A stretch of 64,000 nucleotides of DNA from Aegilops tauschii subsp. strangulata (Eukaryota; Streptophyta; Magnoliopsida; Poales; Poaceae), in assembly GCF_002575655.3 (NCBI RefSeq), contig NC_053038.3:148630885-148694884 (forward strand). The letters run 5' to 3'. Position 1 is the first letter of the stretch. The number at the start of each line of letters is the position of its first letter. A program made the translations under genes and the position numbers. Shown here one piece after another: positions 34,401 to 45,316 of the stretch. The notes beneath the pieces were generated by a model, which saw only the letters and a list, made by a program, of their open reading frames with translations, did no database searches and was not told the DNA's origin.

Positions 34401-37400
34401 GCAAAAGTTGGCAACAACAAGAAGTAACAGAGGGCCAATACCTACAGTTAAGAAATCAAATTCAACGGGAAACAACAAATATGAATTCCTAAATCCTAGT
34501 AAAGTACTTCAGCAACGCCCACAATGTAGCATTCATCGAATTGAGAATCACATAAAGGATAACAGAATATCTTAGAAAGTCCAAATAGATATTTAATAAA
34601 CAACAACAAAAACATATTGAAACAAAAATAGAGTTTGTGCCTCAACAGATTAAAGTGAAAATATACTGAGTACCTGTCTGTGAATCTTTCAAAGTTATTT
34701 AGCGATAAAATTTCTAGTAACGAACAGCATGAACCAATAGCTTCTAGGGCCTCATCGCCAGCACCAATACATTGCAGCTTCAAATTTTTCAACAAGCGAC
34801 ATCCTTTAGCAATAGAAATCACTCCTTCATTCTTAACAAGTTCTGATTCCAGTGACAGGATTTCAAGGTTAGGACAGTGGGATCCAACAGCACGCAAAGA
34901 TGCATCAGTCATCCAAGCACAATTAGCAATACCAAGAGAGAGCAGTGACTGTCCACAGCTCTTTATTAATCCAATCAAGCCTTCATCTGTTGCGCCTTCA
35001 ACAAAGCGCAAGCTCAAATTGTTAAGTAGATTGCAGCCTTCCCCAATAGCAACTAGTCCTGGATCTCCAATATAGCAAGCCTGCAGATAAGTTTCCGTTC
35101 ACATTTTGTCCAAAAGTAGGAATTGACTACTGAGACTGCTCAAGAAAAGAATTGTATGTATTTTGTAACAGCCCAAGTGCAACAAACCCTAGCATTGTCT
35201 TGTTCATTTTATTTAATAGATAGTTTGCATTTCATGTCATCATCAATGTCATTAATCTTTTAAGCAATATGTGGCATATTAAAAATATCCAAGACTTCAG
35301 AAACATTTTTCAAGGCCAGCAACTATTTTAAACAATTGCTACAATTCAAATCCAATTTGCAAATGATTTGAACCTTTTCAAATTTAAACTTTTCCAATTG
35401 TTTCACAACTTTGCACATGGCTTTCTTATCACATTACAAGCCTTTCGTAAAATTCTCACAAATTTTGCACACTTTGATCTTGCAGCAAATGAATTTGAAT
35501 TCAAACTTTTCCAAAATTGATAGAATCAATTTTGTGGAGAATCAATTTTGTGGGCATCTATAATACCTAAATAGTTCATCCCCACTAAGCTAATTCTCTT
35601 GACATGCAAGCTATCCACATCAGCAACAGTCCACCTCAGCAAATTTGCAACTTTTGAAATTTTTGTTTTTTAGTAGCCATCGTTCCCTTTCCATCTTCTG
35701 TAACCGGCGAAACGTATCGTATTATCCAACAATTTTCCAGCCACACAAGCATTTCGTCTACAGCCGCGAAGAGCGACGGACATCTACACCAATCGACTCC
35801 TTTCTCCCTCGTCAAAATGAGACCAATATTTCCCACAGTCTGGCTGCTGGACAACAATCTTCGTGTGAGGGCGCTCCTCCAGTTCTGACCACTGGTCCCG
35901 CCCGCCTCATGTCCGCCGGTTTTGTTTCGCTTCGACACCTCTCTGGGCAATGGGACGCAGCCGGGCCGAGGTTCCACTGCCGCTCAGCCAGATCCGCGAG
36001 GAGCGCAGCAGAATGAGTCGTTGCTCTGCTCTGAGCCCTCTTAGCGCCGGCGGCCTTGGACGTGCTGGAGACGCCCATCCCCATTGTGGCCTCCGATCTG
36101 GACAAGATGTACAAGTTCTCGGACGTGCTGGACGCCCCCATCCCCGTTGTGGCGTTCGATCTGGACAAGGAGAAAGGGTTCAAGCGGGAGGAGCTCAGGA
36201 AGGACAGGTTCGCCGGGACGGTGATATTCCACGAACACCGTGTTCCTCTGCTGCAAGGGCCCTGAGGAGTGGTCGCCCCACATCGAGCGCACCAAGTTTG
36301 ACAACCTCCCCCGCCTTCTCGCTGCCACCATGAATGCCCGCAAGCCCAAACATAAGTAGAGCGTGAGCATCTCTTCTCCTTTTCCCACTCCCTTGATTTG
36401 ATTTAAGATTGGCTTGATTCGGTGTTTTGATGTGGTATTCGTATGCTCCTGCCATGACAGTGTTATTTGGTTGAGCTACCCCTTTCATGGAAAGATCATG
36501 TCTTGGCTGACACAAAGCTCAAGTTATAGAATTGTGTGTGAAATGTTAAAACTTGACACGATCAGGCTACTGTATATGTTGTGCATGGTGAATTGGAATT
36601 ATACATGCCATCTTTTTCTGTAGTTTGCTCTTGCAATTATTAGCGAGAGGAAGGAAACATCCTAGGCCAGGTCACATATGCACCCTCAGCCCCGCCTACA
36701 ACCTGTTTCAGTCCCCTCGCTGTACTAGGTTCTCCCAGATTTCTCCAGCCAAATTCTTCATCTACCATATTGCTTCATTGCTGGTTCGCCTGCCAAGTTC
36801 CCTATGAGTCATCATCAAAACAGCTTCTCGGTTGATGACACAATGAACTTTCAATGCAGCCTGCTGCTATACATGCTACCAAATATTTGATATTCACTAA
36901 CAAACTACTTGCTGCATACTGAAACTATGAATCATTTTCAGGCATCTCAAAGAAAGGATCTGTTGTTCCTTCCAGGTTTCAGCCACATAAGTGGTGAGAG
37001 GTTTGCTATTATCCTTAGAGTAAAACTTGCAATTCTATTTTGATAAATATATCAAATATTTCTAATGAACACTACTTTTGCTTCATTGCTGGTTCGCCTG
37101 CCAAGTTCCCTATGAGTCATCATCAGAAAAGCTTCTCGGTTGATGACACAATGAACTTTCAATGCAGCCTGCTGCTATACATGCTAGCAAATATTTGATA
37201 TTCACTAACAAACTACTTGCTGCATACTGAAACTATGAAACATTTCCAGGCATCTCAAAGAAAGGATCTGTTCCTTCCAGGTTTCAGCCACATAAGTGGT
37301 GGGAGGTTTGCTATTATCCTTAAGAGTAAAAATAGCAATTCTATTTTGATAAATATATCAAATATTTGTAATTGTTAGAGTATGTAATGGGCCTAATGGG

Positions 37401-40400
37401 CCTGGGCTGGCGGTATAGCCCGTTAGTCTTAGGGTTAACTAGAGATAAGGGTCGCTTGCTTAGGGGTCAAGTAAACCTCTCTATATAAGGGGAGGAGATG
37501 TATCAATCTAATCAAGCAAGAATTAAGAAGGAAATCCCTTCCCTCTTGCTCGGCCGTGGGCAAAAAGGCCTTTGGTATCAGTTAGCTTCGGTTCGATCAT
37601 GTCTTCACCGCCGCCCAACCCGTCTCTTCCGCTGCCGGTCACCTCGTCGCCTCCGGCGACCACCACGACCGTCGCCCCGCTCCTGCCCGCGCCGGGATCC
37701 TTCGTCACGCCCGCCCCCGCCGTCCTCACCCCGGAGGAGGTGTCCGGGGCGCTGCGGTACCTAACCCAGGCGGTCCAGGAGATCCGCCTGTTCTTGGCCG
37801 GGTCCTAGGGGCCGCACCCGGCTGCACCGCCCATCGCCGCCACCGCGTCGCCGTGGCTGCCGTGGCAGCCGTCGCACCAGGCGGCTTCCGCCACGCTCGC
37901 CGGGCCGCTGCAGCTGCCATCCACCGCCACCACCGCCCCGCCCTGGCTGCAGTGGCAGCCGCCGCTCATGGCGGCCTCCGCCGCGCCCGGCGCTCCGCCG
38001 CAGCTACCGCAGCCACCGCCGGTCCTGCATCGACCGCGCTGGAGTCCCAATCCACCAGATCAAGTTCCCGCCGTCGCCATCACCGCTTCCCCAGGGCGTT
38101 CCCATCCAGCAGATCAAGTTCCCGCCGTCGCCGTCACCGCTTCCGGCTTGGATCACTACCCGCCACGTGTCGGCGGCGGTGAGGCTACAGGCTGCTGCGC
38201 GCGGCCTCCTAGTGCGTCGGCGTGTGCGGGAGATGCGTGGTCTGCAGCTGCCGCTCCTCCCAGTTGCGCTTCGCTGCGCAAAGGACCTCGATCTCATCCG
38301 CTGCGTCGGGGATCTTGGGCATGCTATTTTCCCCACGGACAGCGACCTCAAAGTCTGCGACATCGGCGGTTGGGGGGGCACACCCCTCCTCGCCCTTCTC
38401 CATCGAAAGCCCTCCACTCTTCTCTGTGCGGTGCAGACCAACAGCCGTCTGGTGGGGAGAAGACATGGTGTCACCGACAGGAGCGCATCGCGTAGCACCA
38501 CTGCATTCCGCCGCCGGCCGCCGCAAGGGCGCCTCTGCTGGTCGCTCTTGCGACCACTTCCAGGTGGCCATACACATGCACTCCTTTTGTCCAGATGGTG
38601 TCCATGGGATCCAGGTGGCTGTACACGTGCACGTCCAACGTGCGGATGGTGTCCACTTTCTGTTCAGGGGTCCAAAATAAAGCGTCCCAGTCCATTTCAG
38701 GTTGAGAGTATTAAAACAAGCCGAGATGTAAAAGGCTTGTTTTTAGGTGTTAGGTTTGTGTTGCGTCGAGTCATGGTTATAAGTTGGTTAGGTTGCAGCT
38801 CGAGGACAAGCTGCATGTCCAGGTGTGGTGTAGTGTTAGAGTACGTAATGGGCCTAATGGGCCTGGGCTGGCGGTATAGCCCGTTAGTCTTAGGGTTAAT
38901 CAGAGATAAGGGTCGCTTGCTTAGGGGTCAAGTAAACCTCTCTATATAAGGGGAGGAGATGTATCAATCTAATCAAGCAAGAACTAAGAGGGAAATCCCT
39001 TCCCTCTTGCTCGGCCGTGGGCAAAAAGGCCCCCGGCCGGCCCTCTCGCGCTCTCCTTCTAGCAGCACCATAACAGTAATGGACACTACTTTATAGACCA
39101 ACTATCCTTAGCGAAGGGACCTCACAAGAAAATACATCACCAGTGTAGCTGCTCCTGATGATATGAAACAAATCAAGCAGGATGCTGCTCATAAATCTGC
39201 ATACTTATTTATATTAGGTCCTGTTTGTTTGGGCTTTTGCTTTTGCTTTTACAGCTTTTCCACTTTGGCCAAAAAGCCATAAAAGCTCCTAAGTAGGTGC
39301 TTTTGGAGCTTTTGATGAATTAATATAACCTATTTGAGCTCCAAAATCCATAAGTATGCTCCTGATGATATGAATTAATATAGAATTAATATAACCTGCT
39401 GAACCGGCCACGACAGCATGCCATCGCTCGACGGTCGGGCAGGCGGCACCACCGCGCCGTTGCGGGCCGGGGCCAGGAGGTCGCCGTGTTCAACCCGTCG
39501 GTCCGCCCCGGGCGGACGCAGGCGCACCATGCAAACGCGTCCATGGCCATGCCGTCGGCCCGGCCGCCCGGCGTTGCGTCAGTCCGCTGCGCTTTCGGCC
39601 GCGGCGTCGCGCCCGTCCATGTCCGGGGCCCTGGCCTTGGCCATGCCTATTGCCGACGCCTCCTCGGGCGGGGTCGTCATTGGCCTGGACACCGGGAGGG
39701 GGCGCCCGGAGCGGGGCAGTACGTGCGAGCGCGATGGAGATGGGGTACGTGAGCGTCCTGACCTCCGGCGCCTCTGAGGGGACACGAGCTGGTAGCAATT
39801 CGACGATCTCCAGAATGGCGGCACGGCGGATGTCCGCTGGGTCGTGCACACGGCCGGACAGACGAAAGACGGCCAGGTCCTCACGAGAGCGCGTGCGAGG
39901 ATGCAGCTTCCCGAGAAGCTAGCCGCCGCCAGCTTCCTACAGGAGCAGGATGTGTTCGGCAGCTATGAGCAGCTCCAGATTTTCCCAGGTCTCCCTCAGG
40001 ATGGGCCAGCAGCCCACGAAGAGAGCTTGAGGCCCAGTTTGATGGCTCGTAACGAGAGGAAAACTGTTTGATCAGAGAAAAACGGTTCAAGGATTCACTT
40101 CGGGAGGGCATTCCTATGTAATTTAGAGCAACTTCCACTTCTGGTTTTTGTGAAGCTGCGCTTCCGCTGCTTCAGAAATTTGCATGGCGGGCTGCTCTTT
40201 CTCTAGGAGCGGGCTTCTTGAAGCTGGGTCGTTCTGCTGGCTTCTACTGGCTATTTCCAGAAGTTGGATCGTGGAGAAGATCAGAACGGGGCCTTAACAT
40301 CAACACCACCAGAAAAAGAACATGATCTTACTCCACAACTCCTCCGGTGCAACAACTTCAAGTTCATGAATTGTTTATTTTCTACATCATTGTTATGAGG

Positions 40401-43400
40401 ATGAAACCTTGAAGATCATATGCTTGACGTTTCAACTGAACCATTTTTGTGTTGATCACAACCTATTCTAACCAAGAAACATTCTCATGTTTCAAGGTGA
40501 TTTTAGAAATACAAAACTACATAATATATATATCATCATGTGGGGCATGTATTTGCGTCAGCTCTATTGGTACCACCTGCATATTTTCTGCAATCCTCCA
40601 CCATTATGCATGTGATGGCCTCTTGACCTTCCCTTATTGTATATTTCTTGCTCTGCAGTCTCAGTGTGCAAGTTAGTAGTAGAGCTTTATTACTCCAGTT
40701 TGGATCCTGACCTTTCTCATCCCTTTGCTTAATGCTTTGCTTTCCCATTTGACATTTTGGTTGTGTCGTATTGTAGGTTGGTCGATACATTCTCACTTTT
40801 CTGTTGTGTGGTATCTTTTATGTCAGCGGTTATACATACCAATAAATTTGAATCATTACCTATATATGAAATCTGTCATATTATTGATTCAAATTGTTAT
40901 CTTCATTGATATGTCGATGTTACTCAGAAAATTCATGAACAAATCCCGCAGCAACGCGCGGGGAATCATCTAGTCTGTATAAAACATAGAGCCTATATAA
41001 AATATTTCATCTCTGGCCATTCATTTGTTTTCTTCTTTTCTTTTCCTATTCTAAATAGAAAAAGGAAAGAAATAAAACAGAAAGGCCAACCTTCCACTTA
41101 CCTAAGCCAGCCCAGCCCACCAGCAGAACTGTAAGCGTCGTCACTGTTTCAATTCATCGCATGCAAGACAGAGGGCGTGTGCACACGCCGTGAGCCGATG
41201 GTGACAGCCACCTGCTACTCGCCGTCACAACCTCCCAAGCCCCCCTTGACGTCTGTGGCGTCCCCATCCATCCCTCTTTCCTTTCCTCTCCTTGAAGCAG
41301 CACAAGGTTGTGGAGGAGCAACTCCACCTTGGTGCTACAATGTGTACAGCACAAGTGTTGAAGGAACAACCTCAACGTGTTGTGCTAGGTATCGCTTTAG
41401 AGGCGAAGATGGGCTGATATGGCAGCAGGAGTTCAATCCAAAACTCCTAGAGCACAAGATTTAGTCCAAGATATTAGATAAGAACAACAAGTTCTATTAT
41501 AGGTAGTGGGTACATAGTCTTGTTACAAACTAGAGGTGAGGACCACTATTTATAGGGCTTTGGGAAGCCTTCACATCTCACTTCTAGTTATGGCTAGAAC
41601 ACTCCAAAAAACATTACTTAAGGTTCACCATTCTACTCATCACTATTCATAGCTAGAAGACTATCGAAAACAGTAGCTAGGGTTGAGAAAAGAAAAGAAA
41701 TACTAGACTACAATAGAAGTATCTAGAAGTAGCCAAACAAATTTGGCATATGATTTTATTTTTGTTTTCCTCATCTATTGTTCCTCATCATTCTCCCCTG
41801 ATTGTTTGGAACTCGACCTCGAGTTATCTTCATAGAGCGCTTCTTCTGGATGGTAGAGAGTCAAGTCCGCAACGTTGAAAGTGCTTGATATACCCACGTC
41901 ACTTGGAAGATCTATCTCATAAGCATTATCATTTATCTTTGTCATAATAGAGAAGGGCCCATAACTTCGCTGCCTAAGCTTCCCTTTAACACCTAAAGGC
42001 AGCCTTTTTTCGGAGGTAGATCATCACCTTATCACCAACTTGGAATGGTCTCTCCTTTTTCGGAGGCAAAGGCATGTATAACCTATTCTTTCGGTCAGAC
42101 TTGCTGATTGTAAAAGGAGAAATCATCACCTTATCACCAACTTGAAACTCCATGGGAGGACATCTCTATGGACTTCGTCTTGGGCTTGCCAAGAACAAGA
42201 CGAGGGAGTGATGTTGTGTTTGTGGTCGTGGATGGATTATCTAAAATGGCTCAATTCATCCCATGCCGCAAGACAACAGATGCTCATCATGTGGCAAACC
42301 TATTCTTTCGGTCAGACTTCATGGAGTAACAACAGGTTTGACATATGGAGCACCGCTGAGCAAACTTTCCAGCATCTCTCTTTAGTTGTGACCAAAAGTA
42401 ACGAGCTTCCAGGTTAGCTATAGTCTTGTCCCGTCAAACATGGCCACTAAGATCACTTGAATGGAGTTCTCTAATTAGTTTGTCAGGCAAAGAATGCCTT
42501 GGGATGCACAAACAATCATTTTTTAAGAGGTAGCCATCCTACATGAAATAGTCATCACCTAATGTTTGGTTGTTTCGCATACAGTTAGAGGGTGGGTATA
42601 CACCTCTTGACTGGATTATATGCAACACGGAGCTGATCACGGGGCTACTCTTGGAATAGCAGCTAGTCACCAACCTCTCCCCACGGTTAGGACCGGATTG
42701 GGGTCACGCTCGGACTTACGATCTTGGTTACACCTAACAAGGTGGCCCAGACTTGTCTGTTGTGTACGGAACAGTGTTGAGTCATTTCAGAACTTATGGT
42801 TCTATCCCATCACATGGGTGCCTATAATGGGCAGCATCCAGTTGGGAAGAGCAAACCAATATGGATATTGGGTCATTGGTGCACCCCTGCAGGGTTAAAT
42901 CTTTTCGAAAAGCCGTGTCTGCGGTAATGGACGACTTGGAGCTTGGTAATAGTTCGTAGAACAACTTCAACCTAATAATTAAAACTTGCCAATGTGTGAG
43001 TACCTTGATTGTCTCCTCTCTGTGGGGTATACGAAGGGGAGGACAAGGTAGTCTTATGTTTGCGTAGGCAGGTGAATAGGATGATTAGTACTCCCTCCGT
43101 CCGAAAATACTTGTCATCAAAATGGATAAAAATGGATGTATCTAGAACTAATATACATCTAGATACAACCCCTTTTATTCATTCTGATGACAAGTATTTC
43201 CGGACGGAGGGAGTACTCCCTCTATAAACTTAGTGATCTAAAAGATCTTATATTAGTTTATAGAGGGAGTACATGAGATACCTTGCATTGATTATGCTCT
43301 CTTATCTTATATCTAATAGACGTAAGTTGTAGTTGATGCTTAGTGCTTGCAGCTTCATCACTTATCCCCTTCATACCAAATTGTATTGTTAGTGCTAGTA

Positions 43401-45107
43401 CCCTTGGTGATAAGACTTGTTTGAGTACCTTTGTACTCACCCTTGTCACAACAACTTGCAAACTACTTCTACAATTGAGATGTAGATTCTGGTCGCGATT
43501 ATGTTGAGTTCGATAACATCGACGAATAGAATAGTGGATCTCAGGTGACAGCCTGGAACCCATGGGAGGGATCACCTGCTTACTTTCCAGCCTCTTAGGC
43601 CAATGTGGATTTTGTGTGTACTCTGACTATGCTATGTTCTGCTGTGTTAATATAGTGTTGGACCAAGTGGTCTCTGATTGTAATAAATTTGAATCTTGGC
43701 ACTTGTATTGCCCTATTCATATCTTTATGTCGCATCTTCTCTAGTGGTGTTATAATGATAATCAATTTGTAAAGTCCACGACATATGATAGTGCGTGTAT
43801 ATTATGAAGTCATATGTTTCGACTGTACTATATGTGCTTCTATTCCAGATAGGGGTCGAAGGGTCTATATTTGGAATAGTACCGCATATGGGGTCTTACA
43901 TATTTTGTCAACAAAATTGTGAAGAGAAATGTTCAAGCATATAAATGGATCGATTGAAAATTTGTAATGCAAAAGCGTTTTTCTTTGATTAAAGCAAAGT
44001 ATAATAACTCAATGACAATCCTAAGATATCATTGCATTCAACGCACCAAAATGCGTGTAAACTCTATGTTGGGCCATTTATAGAGGGGGGCTACAGAAAG
44101 GCTGATGTTTTAAGTCTTCTACGAACACACATGGTAAAACACAGAGGTCATGAAGTCAATAACAAAGGAAAAGGTGCAGAACAAGTAGCACGGCATTACC
44201 TGGATATCCAAAGAAGCCAATTTCTTACAGTTCTCTGCTACTCTCACTAAGCCTGTTGAAGATATGGCAGAACACCATACTAGACTTAGTTTTTCCAGCC
44301 CTTTGCAGCCTCTGGCGAGACTAGTTAAGCCAACATCAGTCAAACAAAAGCTCTCTATCCCATCAGCGCTGGGTGTCTGTTCCGATGGCAATGGGAATAA
44401 AATCCCTGCAAAACGTGGCACCGGGGACATCCTCCTACGGCTACCAGATGGGATACTGCTAATCACCTGCATCAAGAAGTAGTATTTTAGTGTATCCGTC
44501 GTATTGTGCAGCATTGATAGTGAGTGAACAAGCGCTGTCCCTTGAGAAATGATCAAAATGCCATGACCCATACACACTAGGATCTCTGTATTCAAGTCAT
44601 GCAAATGCAAGCCACCTACAATGTGTACAACCAGATAATAAAGATGATATATATGTGGTCACCGATAAACCAGATGCAACATTTCGTCAAACTATAGCTC
44701 TTCAAGATTTCGATCCAAGAATTAGCTGCAGGGAGCGATATTCCACACGATTCGCGAGCGCACGCACCAAAAGGCACACATTTTGCCATCAGATCCAGGT
44801 CACTCACGTGGCGGCGCGATCTAGACGCAGGAGCGGAGACCACGGCGGCGTCGGCAGAGAGGCGCTCGTCAATGGAGACGTCTGCGAGCGCCGGGAACCG
44901 TTCCACGAAGAGGCCTACCACCTCGTCCGCGTGAACCCCGGATGCTGGGAGCTTGGCGGACCTGCGCGTGGCGCGGTCGAGGCGGCGCCAGCGGCGGCAG
45001 ACGAGGGCGCAGGCGTCCAGGTCGCGCTTTTCGCCGCCGACACGTCGGAGCACGTCCTCCAGGAGCTCCTCCGGAAGGGCCACGTTTATCAGGTCGGCGC
45101 CCTTCAT
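31446..45107 (-). CDS. FBL4: F-box/LRR-repeat protein 4-like, intact 8-exon gene
   Basis: Exons on the minus strand: 45107-44808, 44466-44200, 35080-34674, 34341-34156, 33794-33602, 33046-32970, 32840-32690 and 31742-31446. They total 1878 bp (625 aa plus stop). All junctions are GT..AG and every phase matches. Residues about 9-48 form the F-box ([20 protein letters not shown] then ACALVCRRW). From about residue 140 to the end run tandem Cys-containing LRRs, for example [40 protein letters not shown] and [20 protein letters not shown]. The C-terminus is [14 protein letters not shown]. Length and layout match Arabidopsis FBL4 (about 610 aa, from memory). Expected role: substrate receptor of an SCF ubiquitin ligase binding a SKP1 protein; the substrate is unknown. 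The ATG was chosen because the frame matches the family N-terminus MKGADLIN. Intron 2 (35081-44199) is 9.1 kb and full of transposons. A tRNA-like relic and a 620-bp repeat array lie upstream. Confidence 0.93.
32160..32272. repeat. (GTTT)n run and a stray Stowaway end in FBL4 intron 7
   Basis: Five GTTT units (about 32171-32190) are followed by an isolated right MITE terminus, ATCGGAGGGAGTA, at 32258-32270. No matching left end was found. Confidence 0.6.
33220..33508. mobile_element. Mutator-type foldback MITE in FBL4 intron 5
   Basis: 289 bp with inverted arms of about 125 bp, starting GGGAAAATTTTGTTTTTG and ending CAAAAACAAAATTTTCCC. It is flanked by a perfect 9-bp target duplication, AAACAGAAT (33211-33219 and 33509-33517). 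Nine-bp duplications are characteristic of Mutator-like elements. The arms contain repeated TTTTGCCACTCT blocks. It has no coding capacity. Confidence 0.92.
35081..36040. other. FBL4 intron 2, left part: no gene seen
   Basis: AT-rich up to about 35640, then GC-richer. Short frames have no family features. Confidence 0.5.
36050..36359 (+). pseudogene. Unidentified gene fragment with a duplicated [11 protein letters not shown] segment
   Basis: The plus frame reads [16 protein letters not shown] and then [20 protein letters not shown], an internal 22-codon duplication, followed by [16 protein letters not shown]. After a one-base shift it reads [20 protein letters not shown] then [18 protein letters not shown] and a stop at 36359. 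The second part looks like a genuine C-terminus. I do not recognise the family. The position inside the FBL4 intron suggests transposon-borne capture. Confidence 0.55.
36360..36770. other. Intronic, nothing recognised
   Basis: No repeat, splice chain or domain seen. Confidence 0.4.
36771..37372. repeat. 308-bp tandem duplication in FBL4 intron 2
   Basis: Copy 1 starts at 36771 and copy 2 at 37079 (TGCTTCATTGCTGGTTCGCC). They are nearly identical. Copy 2 is interrupted near its end by the LTR element at 37373, and its last bases (GGACACTACTTT) resume at 39081. Confidence 0.93.
37373..39075 (+). mobile_element. Small non-autonomous LTR retrotransposon
   Basis: 5' LTR about 37373-37572, starting TGTTAGAGTATG. 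3' LTR 38834-39075, starting TGTTAGAGTACG and ending CACCATAACA. The target duplication GTAAT (37368-37372 and 39076-39080) is perfect. The PBS TGGTATCAG (37573-37581) fits initiator tRNA-Met. The 5' LTR lacks about 43 bp present at the end of the 3' LTR. No protease, integrase or RT motif is present, so it cannot move alone. Confidence 0.9.
37599..38300 (+). pseudogene. gag-like ORF of the small LTR element, with an IQ-type motif
   Basis: From ATG 37599 the frame reads [19 protein letters not shown], then [20 protein letters not shown]. It meets TAG at 37806 and continues open in the same frame with Pro/Ala-rich sequence to about 38165. A one-base shift then gives [20 protein letters not shown] followed by [11 protein letters not shown]. 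The segment [12 protein letters not shown] fits the IQ consensus (IQxxxRGxxxR) used for calmodulin binding. The protein is probably a gag derivative; calmodulin binding is only a motif-based suggestion. Confidence 0.55.
39217..40293. mobile_element. PIF/Harbinger-like element (TTA target duplication)
   Basis: Starts GGTCCTGTTTGTTTGGGC and ends CAGAACGGGGCC. The ends are imperfect inverted repeats (GGYCCYGTT) flanked by TTA on both sides (39214-39216 and 40294-40296). The interior, about 39410-39930, is very GC-rich and open in several frames with no recognised domain. It may hold a captured gene piece. No transposase was seen. Confidence 0.45.
40294..40944. other. AT-rich body upstream of a Helitron terminus
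   Basis: No coding signal. Probably part of the Helitron that ends at 40973. Confidence 0.4.
40945..40973 (+). mobile_element. Helitron 3' terminus
   Basis: A short hairpin (CCCGC at 40945-40949 pairing with GCGGG at 40958-40962) is followed 8-11 bp later by the terminal CTAG (40970-40973), and the next host base is T. This hairpin plus CTRR plus T arrangement is the hallmark of plant Helitron 3' ends. The 5' TC end was not located, so the length and cargo are unknown. Confidence 0.75.
40974..41379. other. Intronic, nothing recognised
   Basis: Pyrimidine-rich, then GC-richer sequence with no domain-bearing frame. Confidence 0.4.
41380..41790 (-). repeat. LTR fragment of a Gypsy element (minus strand)
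   Basis: On the minus strand a purine tract (AATCAGGGGAGAA) at about 41791-41803 is followed by TGATGAGGAACAATAG. This marks the start of a 3' LTR running down to about 41380. The far boundary is uncertain. Confidence 0.55.
41791..42500 (-). pseudogene. Gypsy pol remnant, internally rearranged
   Basis: On the minus strand, 42490-42340 gives the integrase zinc finger ([15 protein letters not shown] then CSICQTC). 42150-41800 gives the C-terminal part ([29 protein letters not shown] then [14 protein letters not shown]). Between them, on the plus strand (42155-42320), lies the integrase core [20 protein letters not shown] then [19 protein letters not shown]. The catalytic core is therefore inverted relative to its flanks. 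Two short direct repeats mark the joints: AACCTATTCTTTCGGTCAG at about 42079 and 42297, and CCTTATCACCAACTTG at about 42026 and 42129. Confidence 0.8.
43091..43213. mobile_element. Stowaway MITE, 123 bp, complete
   Basis: Starts CTCCCTCCGTCCGAAAATAC and ends GTATTTCCGGACGGAGGGAG, perfect terminal inverted repeats, with flanking TA at 43089-43090 and 43214-43215. Confidence 0.95.
43216..43269. mobile_element. Miniature Stowaway, 54 bp, abutting the previous one
   Basis: Starts CTCCCTCTATAAACT and ends AGTTTATAGAGGGAG. It shares the TA at 43214-43215 with the neighbouring MITE; the other TA is at 43270-43271. Confidence 0.9.
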
Positions 45108-45316
45108 CGCGGCGGGCGTCGCCGGAGATAAAGAGCGACCGGGATGAGTTAGGGAATTTAAAAGTTGGAGGTGGCGGAGGGGAAGAGATGCCGCGGAAGT
45201 GAAAGCATTACTGTGCACGACCGTATATGCAGTACAGGTGACTCGTAGATTCGGATCTACCCGATTTGGTTGCATACAAAATATAAGTCTGGCTACACCA
45301 GATATATCACGAATTA

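Larger units (their letters stand above)
42590..43900 (+). mobile_element. Gypsy LTR fragment, 3' part
   Basis: Contains GTGCACCCCTGCAGGGTTAA and TCTGCGGTAATGGACGACTTGG, which match in kind the LTR at 59761-63833 (CACCCCTGCAGGGTAATA and GCGGTTATGGACTACTTGG). It ends ATGGGGTCTTACA at 43900. The left side is broken against the pol remnant. Two MITEs are inserted in it. Confidence 0.6.

Noticed and set aside
39410..39930. GC-rich open frames that could be a gene captured by the Harbinger-like element
   Set aside because: No frame stands out, no splice sites fit and no motif was recognised, so it is mentioned only as interior sequence.
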